A DNA stretch of 64,000 nt from Cymbomonas tetramitiformis (taxonomy: Eukaryota > Chlorophyta > Pyramimonadophyceae > Pyramimonadales > Pyramimonadaceae): contig LGRX02025793.1 in NCBI GenBank assembly GCA_001247695.2, positions 1-64,000 of the forward strand, given 5' to 3'. The position numbers and the translations under genes are program-made. This document shows, piece by piece, positions 48,607 to 60,127 of this stretch (position 1 is its first letter; the number at the start of each line of letters is the position of its first letter). The notes under the pieces are model-generated. The model was not told the DNA's origin. It did no database searches and worked only from the letters and a program-made list of their open reading frames with translations.

Positions 48607-51041
48607 TAAAGAGTACCTACGGTAAGCTTTTTAAGCATCTGGTTGATTTTACCTTGTTTCTGGCCCCGCGGCATCATCCGCTCGTTAAGCGCCCATCCCC
48701 GCAGTCCTACGTGTCAGCTGTCAGGTGCGAATGGGGAAAAAAGCTGACCGTACTTCGACTCGGAAGGTCCTAATTGGTCGGTACCATATCCTGCTTCATC
48801 CTTCGGATGCGCTGTCATGGTCGCAAAAGCGCAAACACGACGTTTTCCGGGTAATTCGCCTTTACCATGTAAACCACACTGTTAAAAGCGAACAGCTCGC
48901 GATTTACTGTGACGTGACGGTCAAATGACACTCCGTACATTTCGATACGAAATTTCATTCTAAAATATGGAATGAATCTGCTGTAGGATTTGCTGATCGC
49001 GTGTCACGTTCCCCCAAACCATGGTTTCGCGAAACCACGGTTTGTAAACCATGGTTTCGCGAAACCACCGTTTGTAAACCATGGTTTCGCGATACCTCTA
49101 TGCGGTGCCAGGTACCATGGTTTGGAAACCGTGGTTTCGCGGAACCATGTGATGTCATCACGATGTCGGCAAATGTCGAATTGATATCTGAATTCGACAT
49201 TCGATCTTCAGATTTCGTAAATTCGATTTTCACATTATGCATCTGGATGACGATGGCTGACGGTTTTCCCAAACCATGGTTTCGCGTTCGAAGTCTTTGC
49301 TTTTCGTACTCACATTTAAAGATCACGCTAAGAGGGTGCTCTAAAGACTTGACAACCTTTAATTCAAGATTCAAGAAAAAAAAATTCAAGATTCCTAATA
49401 GATCCATGCAATTGTCATCAGAAATGTTGTTTCACGGGCATCATGGCCACCATGAATGCTACTATGGCACGTGCCCCTTTAAGGACAACGATTCCTACAA
49501 ATCAAGTGAGTCGCTAACCACTTGAATAATACGTGACTACGGATTCCTACAAATCAAGTGAGTCGCTAACCACTTGAATAAAACGTGACTACGCATGTCA
49601 AAAGAACTTCGAAAGCAAAGGAGAAAGAAAGACGCATCGGACACACAAGTGTGATATGGAAGAGCAAGTATGGGGAACACGTCAGTATGCAAATTTCGCA
49701 AACTGTTATTGTTTTTGCCTAAAGTTGTTACCTTCACATTATGACTTTCATGAGTGGCTTCAAGAATGCTTGGCACTACACGAGAGATCCACGGTTTTGG
49801 CACTGCACAAGAGTTCAGGCATGGCTAGCACAACTTCGGGTGAGTAACACACAAGTTCTCAAAGTTTGAAAGGAGAAGGCTCTCTCCATTCATGCACACA
49901 TAAAAAATTGTTACTAGTTTTTCAAGGGATAACAACTCCATAAAAAGGCTGCAAAGCTTCCATTTCGAAAGAAGGTTCGTTCATCGTCATTCCCATCCAC
50001 AGGATGGATACCCATAAGGGCACACGGGATCGTTTTTCCTGCCCGAGAGCTTCTTTAATTAATTATTTAATCGACGGTGGTCTGCGTCATCTGATCTCCG
50101 ATACACGAGAACGAGTACTCGCCGATCGTGTCATGTCCACCGAGCGTGCACTGACTCGACGAACCATTTTACAGGAAGTCAGCAACCCCATCGTTGCGAG
50201 ATATGGCCATGCGTCCAGATTCTGCTGACGACGCAAAAATATTCCATTGAGCTCTCGCCAACGTGGACTGTGCACATCTTTGAAATGAAAAAAATTCGCT
50301 CGACGGGGCAATATAAATTTGACTATCTGTTTCATGACCCGCGCGAGCATTCGACGCGACACGACGCGACGTGACGGATCGCGTGCATGACAGTCGAGTG
50401 GCACAGTCTGAGTCTCAACGTTTCACTCGACCGATCAATGCTCTACAAAAGAGAACAGTCGAGTGACACCACATTCGAATGAGGATGAACAGAGAGCACT
50501 CGCAACGCATATGTTCATCTCGCAAGCGAAGGGCTCCGAAAGCAGGAGCTATGTATATTTTCGACAAGTACATTGGTATATTTGTTGGATTGTAAAGTTT
50601 AATTATCATTCATACAAGCTAATCGCATGTGCGTGCAGGAAGTTCGACAGAAGATACAGCTTTCGACGACAGCCAAAGCAACCCGAGCTTGCGAACGCGG
50701 TGTCTATAGATACCGTTGCTCAGACTGCGGAGCTTAAGTCCCGGTCGTTCTTTGAACGCCACGCGTCAATATTGCTTGCAAAGCAGCTGCTTGCGGACTT
50801 TCTCTGCTGCACGCGTCGGGCTATTGCCCTCTGACCTCTGACCTCTGACCGTGATATCAGACGCACCAACCATACACCCACCCACACCCGCATATCGAAC
50901 GACAAATATATTTATAGATATGTGTATCTATATCCCGCGTCTCTGGACGCGTTATATAGCCATATCAATTTTCAACTCACAACACTTTGAAAGTTTTATT
51001 TGAAAGCGTTCAAGAGGCAAAAAGGGCTGAAAGCCAACGCT
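48607..51041. other. Non-coding or unresolved region upstream of paralogue B
   Basis: A palindromic repeat cluster lies at 49014-49290. A 50-bp direct duplication (acggattcctacaaatcaag...) lies at about 49488-49580. Two stretches look exon-like: about 49757-49840 (ends at a CTTCGG/GTGAGT donor) and 50639-50834 (FDRRYSFRRQPKQPEL..., ends at a stop). I could not join them in phase. Confidence 0.3.
49014..49290. repeat. Palindromic repeat cluster (CCATGG / TTTCGCGAAA), copies 2 and 3
   Basis: aaccatggtttcgcgaaacc occurs several times, separated by acggtttgta; the last unit at 49270 is partial. Each unit contains two perfect palindromes (CCATGG and GGTTTCGCGAAACC). Confidence 0.85.
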
Positions 51042-53417
51042 ATGTTTGGCGCTAGCTATGGAGCCAACTCTGCAATGACATACCCAAACTATGGCACACC
51101 GGCGTTCTCTCCGCAGTTTGCGCCATACACTCCTAACGCTGCAACTCCTTTGGGGCAACATCATTTCCCACAAGCGCATACACCTCTGGTCCCGGCGACT
51201 TGGCGTAACGACTCGACATTTCCTGTGCGAAATCTTTACCATGACACCTTCCATTCGCCCACTCCGCCGAATTCGCTTTCACTACAAGACCTCGAAGACC
51301 TTCTTATGGAAGATTTATTTGAGAGCGAGAACGATGAGGGACAACAAAACGGTGGCGAGAACGAGGAGTTTGCATCTGGAGATGAAGGATATGAGTCATT
51401 CGAAGACGGCGAAAACCAGAACCCGAATGCGCAGCAGTCTGCTCGGGAGAAAACTGGAAGGCAAATTCAAGGTCGCAAACTTGGTAACACCAACTCTGCG
51501 CTGATCACGCCGGAGAATGATAAGCGCGCAAAGAGTCGACCCAAGAAGTTGGGTCCAACCATGAAGGATATGGAGATCTTGACGCACTGCTGGCCTGGTG
51601 GAAGTCACGGGGGTAAAAGTCGGCCACAAGAGACTGGCGCATATCGCTATCGCAAGCAGATGATATCTAGTATACTCGCAGCGGCCGCCGCTGTTAAAAC
51701 TGGCAAGATGTCAAACATGCCCGACAGCGTAATGCTATCTTCCAAGCAGAAGGAAGTGAAGTTCCATGCCCACGATGCACTATCCGCCGTCTCAGCAACA
51801 ATAGCGTACATTTTAAATCAGCAGCTCTGTGGTGAGTATTAAAACACTATGGCGGGTTGTAATATTTCTAAAAACGAGTTTTCTATTTTGCATGCCTTGT
51901 GGCTACTACCCGAAGGTCCGGTCCTCCCACAAGGACCGAAGTGAATTTGGAGTATATGCCGCGTTTTTTCGATATAGTTGGTATATGAGTGCTTTGGGGT
52001 CATATTTAGGTGTCCAATAATTATCTAAAAACGTGTGTTGGGTGTAATACTCGGTGTAGCGATGTGGTTTACGTTATTGAAAAGTGAGGGTGAAACCGCT
52101 CGAAATTAAATAAAAAGGCCGGTCCTCCCACAAGGACCGGAAGTTCCCAACCCACCTACACTCACTAAGTGGCCTTCCTAGTGCCCACTGCACTTAAAAA
52201 AATACTTCAACATGACCTATTCGTGCCCTCTACAATGTACAACATCTTCGGAATCCACAATACTGCGGTATATATCCCTCACAATGTCATGCACCCACGA
52301 AAAAAATAGATTTCATCAAAATCGGCCATCCAAAAATCTGCTCTCGCCGAATTCCAAAGCAATGTTCCGAGTAGACTACTGCACACATTGACATGCTTGA
52401 GCATTCTAAAAATCGATAAACATGTTTACATGAAGTATGCGACGTGGCACATCATACATCTATCATATCCGAACACTATTTGGCATTCATAGCATCCGTA
52501 GTAACGAAAAAAAACATTTGAAAATTTTGGATCAAAAATGTTTTTTACAGGTGTAAGGTCGATTTGAGTGCGTATATACACCCAATACGAGGTCGCCAAC
52601 ATGTATAATCTTGCAAGTATGATTGGGTATGATGTTAGGATAAAATTTTGTACTTGGGCGGCTTGTTTGACCTGGAATTCTATCGGATTAAAATATTTGA
52701 ATGGCATGGCATGTTTTTGAACGTCCTCCAAAAGTTGCAACTCAAAAATGATAGGGTACATGCTACAAATGCATTGGATATAGTCATTTTATGACGATAT
52801 ACGGTTGATGGCGCATATGGACACTCAATTTAGGTCCTAAGTGTACTAAAAACCGAAGGGTAGGCACTAAGACCATCAAGAGGACGGCTAAAAAAATTCC
52901 CGCAACACCGGTCCTTGTGGGAGGACCCAACGCCGTTTCGGTCCTCCCACAAGGACTGTCGGGCAGTAGCCACTTGTATATATTTGCAATAGAACAATGT
53001 GCCGTCGCCTTTTTGAACAAACCAGCTTTCACAGTCTGCATGGTGAAAACATGATGCTTTTGTGTAATGATTATACAACACTTGCCTTTTCCTATGCTCA
53101 ATTTGTTCATATCATACCATATTTTTTTGAAATGCTTTCGTGCTGCTGCTGTCTCAAGTGATACTCTGGATCTAACAAAAGGCTAAGTGGCAGGGGTGCA
53201 AGCCAAAAACGTGATTCAGCTTCTGGACCGAAATAATCCAGGCTCTAAATATCAGATTGAAGAGGACTATTTGAAACAACTCCAAGACAAATTCTCTACT
53301 GATAAACTGGTTCGCTCCGCCTTTGCTCACAATGCTTGCGGGACAAAGATGATCGGATATCTCCATCAGCTCCAAGGTCCGGACAGTCACTATCGAGTAT
53401 TCAAGATCTCCAAGTAA
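51042..53417 (+). CDS. Paralogue B of the two-exon gene family of unknown function
   Basis: Exon 1 is 51042-51831 and exon 2 is 53194-53417, joined in phase 1; 337 residues. The first ~100 residues are Pro/Tyr/Thr/Asn-rich, followed by an acidic stretch (LEDLLMEDLFESENDEG) and a basic segment (KRAKSRPKKLG). The conserved core starts at SRPQETGAYRYRKQM and runs through exon 2 (GVQAKNVIQLL, NNPGSKYQIEEDYLKQL, AFAHNACGTKMIGYLHQLQG). The layout of an acidic patch plus basic segment suggests a nuclear regulator, but that is only inference. It ends at TAA after FKISK. The intron contains four copies of a CCGGTCCT hairpin. Compared with paralogue A the intron position, phase and the 220-nt distance to the SK codons are identical. 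Confidence 0.7.
51914..52960. repeat. Four CCGGTCCT-type hairpins inside the paralogue B intron
   Basis: CCGGTCCTCCCACAAGGACC (stem CCGGTCCT/AGGACCGG, loop CCCACA) occurs at 51918 and 52120, reverse-complemented at 52908, and again at 52939. They bracket an AT-rich kilobase with no ORF. Confidence 0.8.
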
Positions 53418-53524
53418 GCACCGAACTCCTCTGTAGTATCTGTTCCTACTAGCAGCAAAGCCATGTGGCTTAGCTTCGCTGTGCCCTTTCAAACACACAT
53501 GTAATGCTGTTTGAATATGGATAA

Positions 53525-53930
53525 TGATAGCTGGGAGCGAGCCCCGGGGCGCGTTGCTCAAGGAGCGAGCCCCGGGGCGCGTTGCTCAGGTAGCGAGCTG
53601 CGGGGCGCGTTGCTCAGGTAGCGAGCCCCTGGGCGCGTTGCTCAGGGAGCGAGCCCCAAGGCGTGTTGCTCACGTAGCGAGCCCCAAGGCGCGTTCCTCA
53701 GGGAGCGAGCCCCGGGGTGCGCTGCTCAGGGAGCGAGCCCCAAGGCGCGCTGCTCAGGGAGCGAGCCCCGGGGCACGTTGATTAGGGAGCGAGCCCCGGG
53801 GCGCTTTGCTCAAGGAGCGAGCCCCAAGGCGCGTTGCTCAGGGAGCGAGCCCCGGGGCACGTTGATTAGGGAGCGAGCCCCTGGGCGCGCTGCTCAGGGA
53901 GCGAGCCCCAAGGCGCGCTAATCAGGAATT
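53525..53930. repeat. 28-bp minisatellite, GGGAGCGAGCCCCGGGGCGCG type
   Basis: About 14 copies of a 28-bp unit (gggagcgagccccggggcgc plus gttgctca). The unit alternates between cccgggg and cccaagg variants. It lies between the converging genes at 53417 and 54089. Confidence 0.95.
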
Positions 53931-54088
53931 TACATTATTGCATGCCCAAGTATACAGACACAAAAAATGATAATAGGGTCACAAGCAGGCAATGATGCAA
54001 TTGGTGAATCAAATGCCACCATCCACGCCCTGGGCGCAACGAAACACAGGTGTAAACTCATACCTGTACGCAGGGCAAGGGGACTCTT

Positions 54089-55398
54089 TCAGACGCCGTG
54101 TGATGGCAACGCCCTTAGTGACGCGGATAACCTCTTTGGTGCATAAGAACTTCGCAGACGACGTGCGAAAGTCTGTTTCCGCGGAGTAGCTATCTTCATA
54201 AAAAAGACCTTAGCGTGCCCAACGACACTGTCCCATTCAACTACCTGCACACAAGCCGGGCGCTTATGTTTAGCAAACGTCGAGCGATGGGCGATGCCTG
54301 CGGCGTCAGCAGGTGTCGGCAACGCGTTCCCCGGGCGATGCCTGCGGCGTCAGCAGATTTCGCCAACGCGTGATTTGGGGGATGCCTGCGGCGTCAGCAG
54401 GTTTCGCAAACGCGTGCTCCGGGCGATGCTTGCGGCGTCAGCACGTATTGCCAACGCGTGCTCCGGGCATTTTATGCTGCCGCGGCAGGTGTGGCCAATG
54501 CGTGCTCCGGGCTGTGCGTGCGGCGTGAAAAAAGAAGTGAAACGAACGGATACCACTCCTTTAAATAAACGTATACTATCGCGTGAAGCAAATCGCTGCT
54601 CAAACTGCGCTCTGAATCATCCCGCGAATATGAAACTTTTGGACGGTTGGGGTAGAGAGTACTTACAGACTTAGTCCCGAGCTTGAGGATGGATCCCGCA
54701 GCCAGCTCGACGTCGATACCGTGGTAGTCGCTCTTGTATCCGAATTCGTCGCCATAAAAGCAGCGAACCCCATCGTGTAGACGAATAAGTGCTTTGTCCA
54801 CGCCGTGCGGGTAGACCTTTCCACGGTGCTCCATCCCATGATAACGAATCATGGGCAGGCTGGTGGCGCCTGCACAAAAAATACTCTTTCATTTTACGTT
54901 TTAGCAAACTCAGAAATAATTCAAGAGAAAGGAGGGCTGAGACTCGCCTGGGTATAGGAGATCATATCCACCCGCCTCCGGGCACGTGGTTGTGGTCCAA
55001 ATGGCGTCCACCTCCACGTACCACGCCCCCAGAATTTTCACCAGCACAGGTTTTTTCAGCTTTGTGGCGTCCTTAATCAGCTTTGAAGCTAAGTTGATCT
55101 CACGGGAAACGTGAGCTTCCCGCGCGGTCTTCTCACCCTTGTCGTAGGTGACCACTGGCGTCAAACAGACGTAGTCTGGGGTCGGCGTCACGCAACAGGG
55201 AAGCACTGGATTTGAAAGCTGCCAAACAACCTGGCTCAACGCATCCTCTCGGGATAACCCCTGAGAGCTGCAGAACAGGTTGAAGGCCATCATCAAATCC
55301 TGGATCGAAAAGCCTGAGCCCCCGTTCATGGACGAGGAACTCCTAACCTTCAAGCATTCTATCATGAAGGGGCTGGGTGCACCCTTGTGAACTTTCAT
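54089..55398 (-). CDS. Three-exon gene of unknown function
   Basis: Exons 55398-54948, 54869-54667 and 54244-54089 give 269 residues in consistent phase. The first intron uses a GC donor (CCCAG/GCGAGT) and a TGCAG acceptor; the second has GTAAGT and TGCAG. The protein has blocks such as DLMMAFNLFCSSQGLSREDA, KKPVLVKILGAWYVEVDAIW and VDKALIRLHDGVRCFYGDEF, then a basic C-terminus (RKQTFARRLRSSYAPKRL). No transmembrane segment or known motif is evident. It converges with paralogue B. Confidence 0.6.
54290..54530. repeat. 44-bp tandem repeat in an intron
   Basis: Five units of gcgatgcctgcggcgtcagc followed by aggtttcgccaacgcgtgctccgg, start to start 44 bp for the first three. It lies in the second intron of the 54089-55398 gene. 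Confidence 0.9.
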
Positions 55399-56041
55399 CG
55401 CGAATTTACTGATATTTATACGTATCGAATTGTTTGTTTCACTGTCGAGCAGTAAATATCCGTTTCACGAATTTGGAGGGTTTCAAAGACGTTTCAGCAA
55501 AGGTCGGGTGAGCGTCTCCGTTAACGAGGTCAACTCTCTACTATAGTTGAACTGTTAATCTTGCTCGTGGAGCGTCGTGCATGACCTGGCGAGGCGGCAA
55601 CATCCCGAATGCAGTTCGATTGACTCTCGATTCCCTTGAACTGATATGCATGATCGTCGATGAGTTTTTATAGGTGAACGTGAATTTTTTCGCAACTTCT
55701 ATAAAAATATACGACTCCGAAGATGTCATTTTGGTCGTTTTGGTCTGCCAAGTCAGCATTCGGCAGATGCAGGAAATACTCCAGGAAAAGCTGAATCGCC
55801 ATTCCCATCGATAGGAAAGCAGAATGACATCCAATTGAAAGTGAGCGGGTCCATGACGTGTTCCACAGATCCGTCAAGACTCTTAGACAGGAGTATAAAT
55901 GCCGTGAAATCTTATGTCTGCAAAAATAGATCGTCTACAAAGATCCTGGTCAACAGGTTCGCATGCGTTGCTACATACCTCGAAATCGCGGCAACGACCA
56001 ACATTCCCGAAGGGCACCTGGCACCCCAAACAAAAGCTTAC

Positions 56042-56235
56042 AGCTTTCGCCTCCAAACAAAAGGGGTACGAGAAAGATAGCGCACCTTTAATGTGTGACA
56101 CCTCGGACTTGCACCGAGATCTCCAAACCAAGATGGTTTGGTGCTCTACCTTTGAGCTAGTGCTACAAAAATCTGTTGGGTTTGAAGATTTTCTGTACCC
56201 AAGTAAGGTGGGGTTCCTAGGTGACAACACATCTT
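56042..56235 (-). repeat. ~205-bp duplicated unit, copy 1, with degenerate tRNA-like core
   Basis: Matches 56554-56745 almost base for base, 511 bp away. The core (56094-56166, minus) has the same tRNA-like layout as copy 2, but the acceptor stem carries an A-C mismatch and a G-T pair. Confidence 0.75.
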
Positions 56236-56604
56236 TTCAAAGAAAAACTCAAACGCAAATGTAAAACGTACGACATGTCCTAATTTTTCACGGGGAACTT
56301 CGTCGTGAAGTTAGAATTCACGTCTGGTCAACCGCCGTTCCGGAAAACGCACCTCTGCAAAAACTGTGACCAAAGGCATGACCTACCCAAGGGAATACGC
56401 AACTTTCGGAAAGAATGTCCGATGAACGCAAATGAAAACGCAATTCGGGGTAGTTCTTCGCATGGAAAGCGCCTGTTGCGCCACAATTGCCGGCAGGTTT
56501 TTCGTTTTCCCGCCAGCAAAAGGTCTGCGAATCTTGGCAGAAAATAAAAGAAGGCTTTCGCCACCAAACAAAAGGGGTACGAGAAAGATAGCGCACCTTT
56601 AATG

Positions 56605-56677
56605 TGTGGCACCTCGGACTTGCACCGAGACCTCCAAACCAAGATGGTTTGGTGCTCTACCTTTGAGCTAGTGCCAC
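56605..56677 (-). tRNA. tRNA-like sequence (possible tRNA-Lys CTT or SINE head), copy 2
   Basis: 73 nt fold by eye into a cloverleaf: acceptor GTGGCAC/GTGCCAC (7 perfect pairs), D arm GCTC-AAAGGTA-GAGC, T arm CTCGG-TGCAAGT-CCGAG, discriminator A. The A-box (TAGCTCAAAGG) and B-box (GGTGCAAGTCC) are close to consensus. The anticodon arm is odd: CCAAACC-ATCTT-GGTTTGG makes a 7-bp stem and 5-nt loop instead of 5 and 7. If the T before CTT is position 33, the anticodon is CTT (Lys). It may be a pseudogene or short retroposon rather than a working tRNA. Confidence 0.45.
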
Positions 56678-57726
56678 AAAATTCTGTTGGGTTTGAAGAT
56701 TTTCTGTACCCAAGTAAGGTGGTAGGGTACCTAGGTGACAACACACCTCCTTTGCCTCTTCGAGGAAGGACCGCTGTCTCCCGTTTTCTCCGTTGCAGCT
56801 TGCTGCTTTTTTTTTCTCTCTCTTGCGAGAGTCAACCGCTCGTTTTCAAATCGTAAAGAACTTCAAGACAAACACGACTTGGTGTGGCGCAGGCAACAGG
56901 CGGGATATCTCGCCTTGCATATCTATCATCATCGTGCGCAATCGATCGCAAGCGCCTCCCATCGACTCGTCGTGATGACGGCCATCGCATGGCCATGCAT
57001 GCGATTTCGCTATCTTATTATCTTAGTTTATATTTATGCACTCATCACCCGCTTGCCATAGAATTTCTATCATTTATACCGCGACTGTCTGCCTTCCCCC
57101 ATGTTCTCGCAATTTATAAACATCGATTAGCCTTTCTTTAAATTTATACAAGCGTTTAGGCTCTCGATCTCAGATTGTCGCCTGTCTCCGCGGCTTTTAG
57201 GGGCGTATTTAGGACACCAAATCCTAATTACCCAGCTTTAGGGGGCATTTTGGCACTTTAGGACCATTCTCGAGTTTTTAGAAAAAACTTAGTGAATTTT
57301 AGTTAGAATCCTTGTTCAAGTGTGTGTGCTGATTTTTCGAACGTGATAAAATGGACCCAACGAGTAGGCATCATATACATCATAGCTTATACGATGGTGT
57401 ATACCCCGTAACACCAATGATTACAGCAAAATGATGCGCCTCGCTTAGCCTAATGCCATGTGTACCGCGTCAAGCTATGCCAACGTCAATTTCTTATTTT
57501 AAGATTGCCGAAAGCATGCCAGCCAGCGAGCCTTCCTTATTTCGGACCTCTTCCTTATTTTTTTGGGTCCAGCCAGCCAAATCACTAAAATCGTGACTCC
57601 CCCCCCCCAAACGCTGGCTGATTCCTTAACGGTGAATTCCTTAATACTGAGTGTTTACTGTACTGAGTACAGACGACACGTACAGACGACAGAACAAAAT
57701 CGTGGAAAATAGACGACAGTACAAGC

Positions 57727-59564
57727 CTATGCCTCCAGTGCAGTCACTAAATCTGGACTGACTAGGTCACCTGACGCTGACATTGGTGCTGGAGGGTTGC
57801 CAGGTGTTGGCAACTGGGGAAACACATCAGTGTAGTTGGGTTGAGCAACGCCTGCGTGAGTCACTGGGATAACGCTCACTTGGGCCGCCGGGTCAGCACT
57901 TGCGAGGGCGGCTGGGGCGGCGCTGGCGTGTGCCGCTGGGACTGCGCCTGCTTGGGCAACTGGGGCAGCACCAGGGGCAGCTGCGTCCACTGCTGGCTGT
58001 GCTAGTGACACGACCGCTGCTGCTGCCTGTGTAGGGGACACGCTCACTGGCTGTTCTGGCGAGGCGCTTGCTGAGGAGCTACTACTGCCAGGCGGGCCTC
58101 TGTTCTTCGTTTCATTTTGGCCCTGAGCTCGTCCAACCTCTTCGTCGTTGAACTTGCCGGTGACGAACTGCTCCCTGGTGACCCGACTGCGCATGTATCC
58201 AGTCCCTACAAATTATTGCCCCATTCATCCGTGTGGATTTGCATATGGACAGCGTATGGGCATCGTAAGGACCCATATGGACAACCGTATGGACGGTCTG
58301 GACAGATTTCTGGCGAAACCTTGATGCATATGTAAGAACCATACGGACGACGCGTAATTGTGGTGTCCATAGTGGAAATTGGCCAGGGCCTCCGGCGGCC
58401 CCTGTCGGTGTGGGGACCCAATCCCCCACCTTTGGGCAAGGTGCCTCCACGCTGGCCCCTACGGCTGACGTCGCAGGAAATTGGCCAGGGCCTCCGGCGG
58501 CCCCTGTTGCCATGGGGACCCGATCCCCCATCGTCGGGCAAGACACCGCTGCGCTGGCCCCCCACGGCTGATGTCGCAGAAAATTGGCCAGGGCCTCCGG
58601 CGGCCCCTGTTGCCATGGGGACCCGATTCCCCATCTTCGGGCAAGATACCGCTACGCTGGCCCCTGCCGCTGGTGTCGCAGAAATTTGGCCAGGGCCTCC
58701 GGCGGCCCCTGTTGCTATGGGGACCCGATCCCCCATCTTCGGGCAAGATACCGCTACGCTGGCCCCTGTCGCTGGTGTTGCAGAAATTTGGCCAGGGCCT
58801 CCGGCGGCCCCTGTTGGTGTGGGGACCCAATCCCCCACTTTTGGGCAAGACGTCACTGCGTTGGCCTCTACTGCTGACGTCGCAGAAATTTGGCCAGGGC
58901 CTCCGGCGGCCCCTGTTGCTATGGGGACCCGATCCCCCATCTTCGGGCAAGATACCGCTACGCTGGCCCCTGCTGCTGACGTCGCAGAAAATTGGCCAGG
59001 GCCTCCGGCGGCCCCTGTTGGTGTGGGGACCCAATCCCCCACCTTTGGGCAAGATGTGACAGGTGCAGGTTCCGAGGCCAATAGCGCTGACAAAATCGCC
59101 GGATCAGGAGCACCGCTCTGCGTGGCGTTAGTAAAGAACACTGCAGGAGACACCGCGCAGGAGCCAGCGCTGAGCTGTGAAACTGGCAACAGGGGTCCTA
59201 CTGGTGTCGGTTCTCCTCCCCCCTCCTCAGGGCTGGTAGATCCTGCAGGGTTGACAAGGGCCGGGTGCAAGAGTGACTGTCCAGGTACAGCAAGGAAAGC
59301 AGGTGCAGAGGAAGGCTGCACCGGTCCAGGTGTGAGGGCACCGAAGGGAACCGGTGATACGGGTCCCATTGCAAACGGGGCAGCTGGCACCTGCGTTTGC
59401 CACAGCGATCTCGGCTGCAGCTGGTGCTGGTGCGGTTGCTGCTGTTGCCAAAGCCATTGTCGTTGCAATTCCAGTTGCTGCGCCAGCTGCTGTTGCTCCT
59501 GGTGGTGTACGAACTGCTGCTGTAATCGCTGCTGGTGAAGAATTTGCTGCTGCGGCGTCATCAT
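57727..59564 (-). CDS. Gln-rich protein with 34-residue repeats, unknown function
   Basis: Starts at ATG 59564 with a Gln/His-rich segment (MMTPQQQILHQQRLQQQF), then a Pro/Ala-rich part and seven copies of a 102-bp (34-residue) repeat: CPKMGDRVPIATGAAGGPGQ plus ISATSAAGASVAVS. A second exon (58205-57727, acceptor TTTGTAG) encodes GYMRSRVTREQFVTGKFNDE and an Ala/Pro/Val-rich tail. One repeat unit is 103 bp (58483-58586), so the frame shifts inside the array. Either this copy is broken or an intron removes that part. The donor of exon 1 is not resolved. The composition resembles transcription co-regulators, but no domain is recognised. Confidence 0.5.
58381..59060. repeat. 102-bp coding tandem repeat, seven units
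   Basis: GGCCAGGGCCTCCGGCGGCC starts at 58381, 58483, 58586, 58688, 58790, 58892 and 58994. All spacings are 102 bp except one of 103 bp (a run of six Cs near 58557). On the minus strand each unit encodes 34 residues. Confidence 0.95.
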
Positions 59565-60127
59565 GATTCCCGCGTCAAAAACAGCTCCTGGGGGTGCGTA
59601 GCAAATTGCCCAGTGCAGTCGTACGGGAACAGCGGAAAGCCAGCTGTGTGCGGTACTAAGGGCGGCGAAACCCCGAAGTAGGCGCCCAAATCCGACACCG
59701 GCGGCCCAAAATGGCTATTGCCCCGCAGTACTTGTCGTAGTACTTTCGAGCTCGAAAGTATTATGACAAGTACTTTCACGCCATAATTTTTTTCGGTGTC
59801 TTTTAAGGCTGCCGTACGGGGCACCCGGCGATGAACCAACGACATTCCGGTCACTCATGATCATTTTGGAAGCATTTCATAAGCATATAACAAACTATAA
59901 CTCAAACCACTCCGAACTTGCTATCTGTTTCGCACTATCACGGGTTAGTCGGGTACATACGGAGGGAAACCCTATCCAATTCAAGCGACACACGGCCGTA
60001 CGGGGCACCCGGCGATGAACCAACGACATTCCGGTCACTCATGATCATTTTGGAAGCATTTCAAACCAAAAACAAAAAAAAAAAAATGGAAGGAGTGACT
60101 TCTTCCAATTCAGAGCGTTCGTCGTTC
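59565..60127. other. Upstream flank with a ~75-bp direct duplication
   Basis: gccgtacggggcacccggcg through catgatcattttggaagcat occurs at 59811 and 59995, 184 bp apart. No gene recognised. Confidence 0.7.

Larger units (their letters stand above)
55399..57726. other. Intergenic region with duplicated tRNA-like units
   Basis: No protein gene recognised. It contains the two copies of a ~205-bp unit with tRNA-like cores (listed separately). Confidence 0.4.

Noticed and set aside
58360..59538. A 392-codon plus-strand ORF
   Set aside because: It is antisense to the 102-bp coding repeat. The minus frame has the ATG, the Gln-rich start and a downstream exon.
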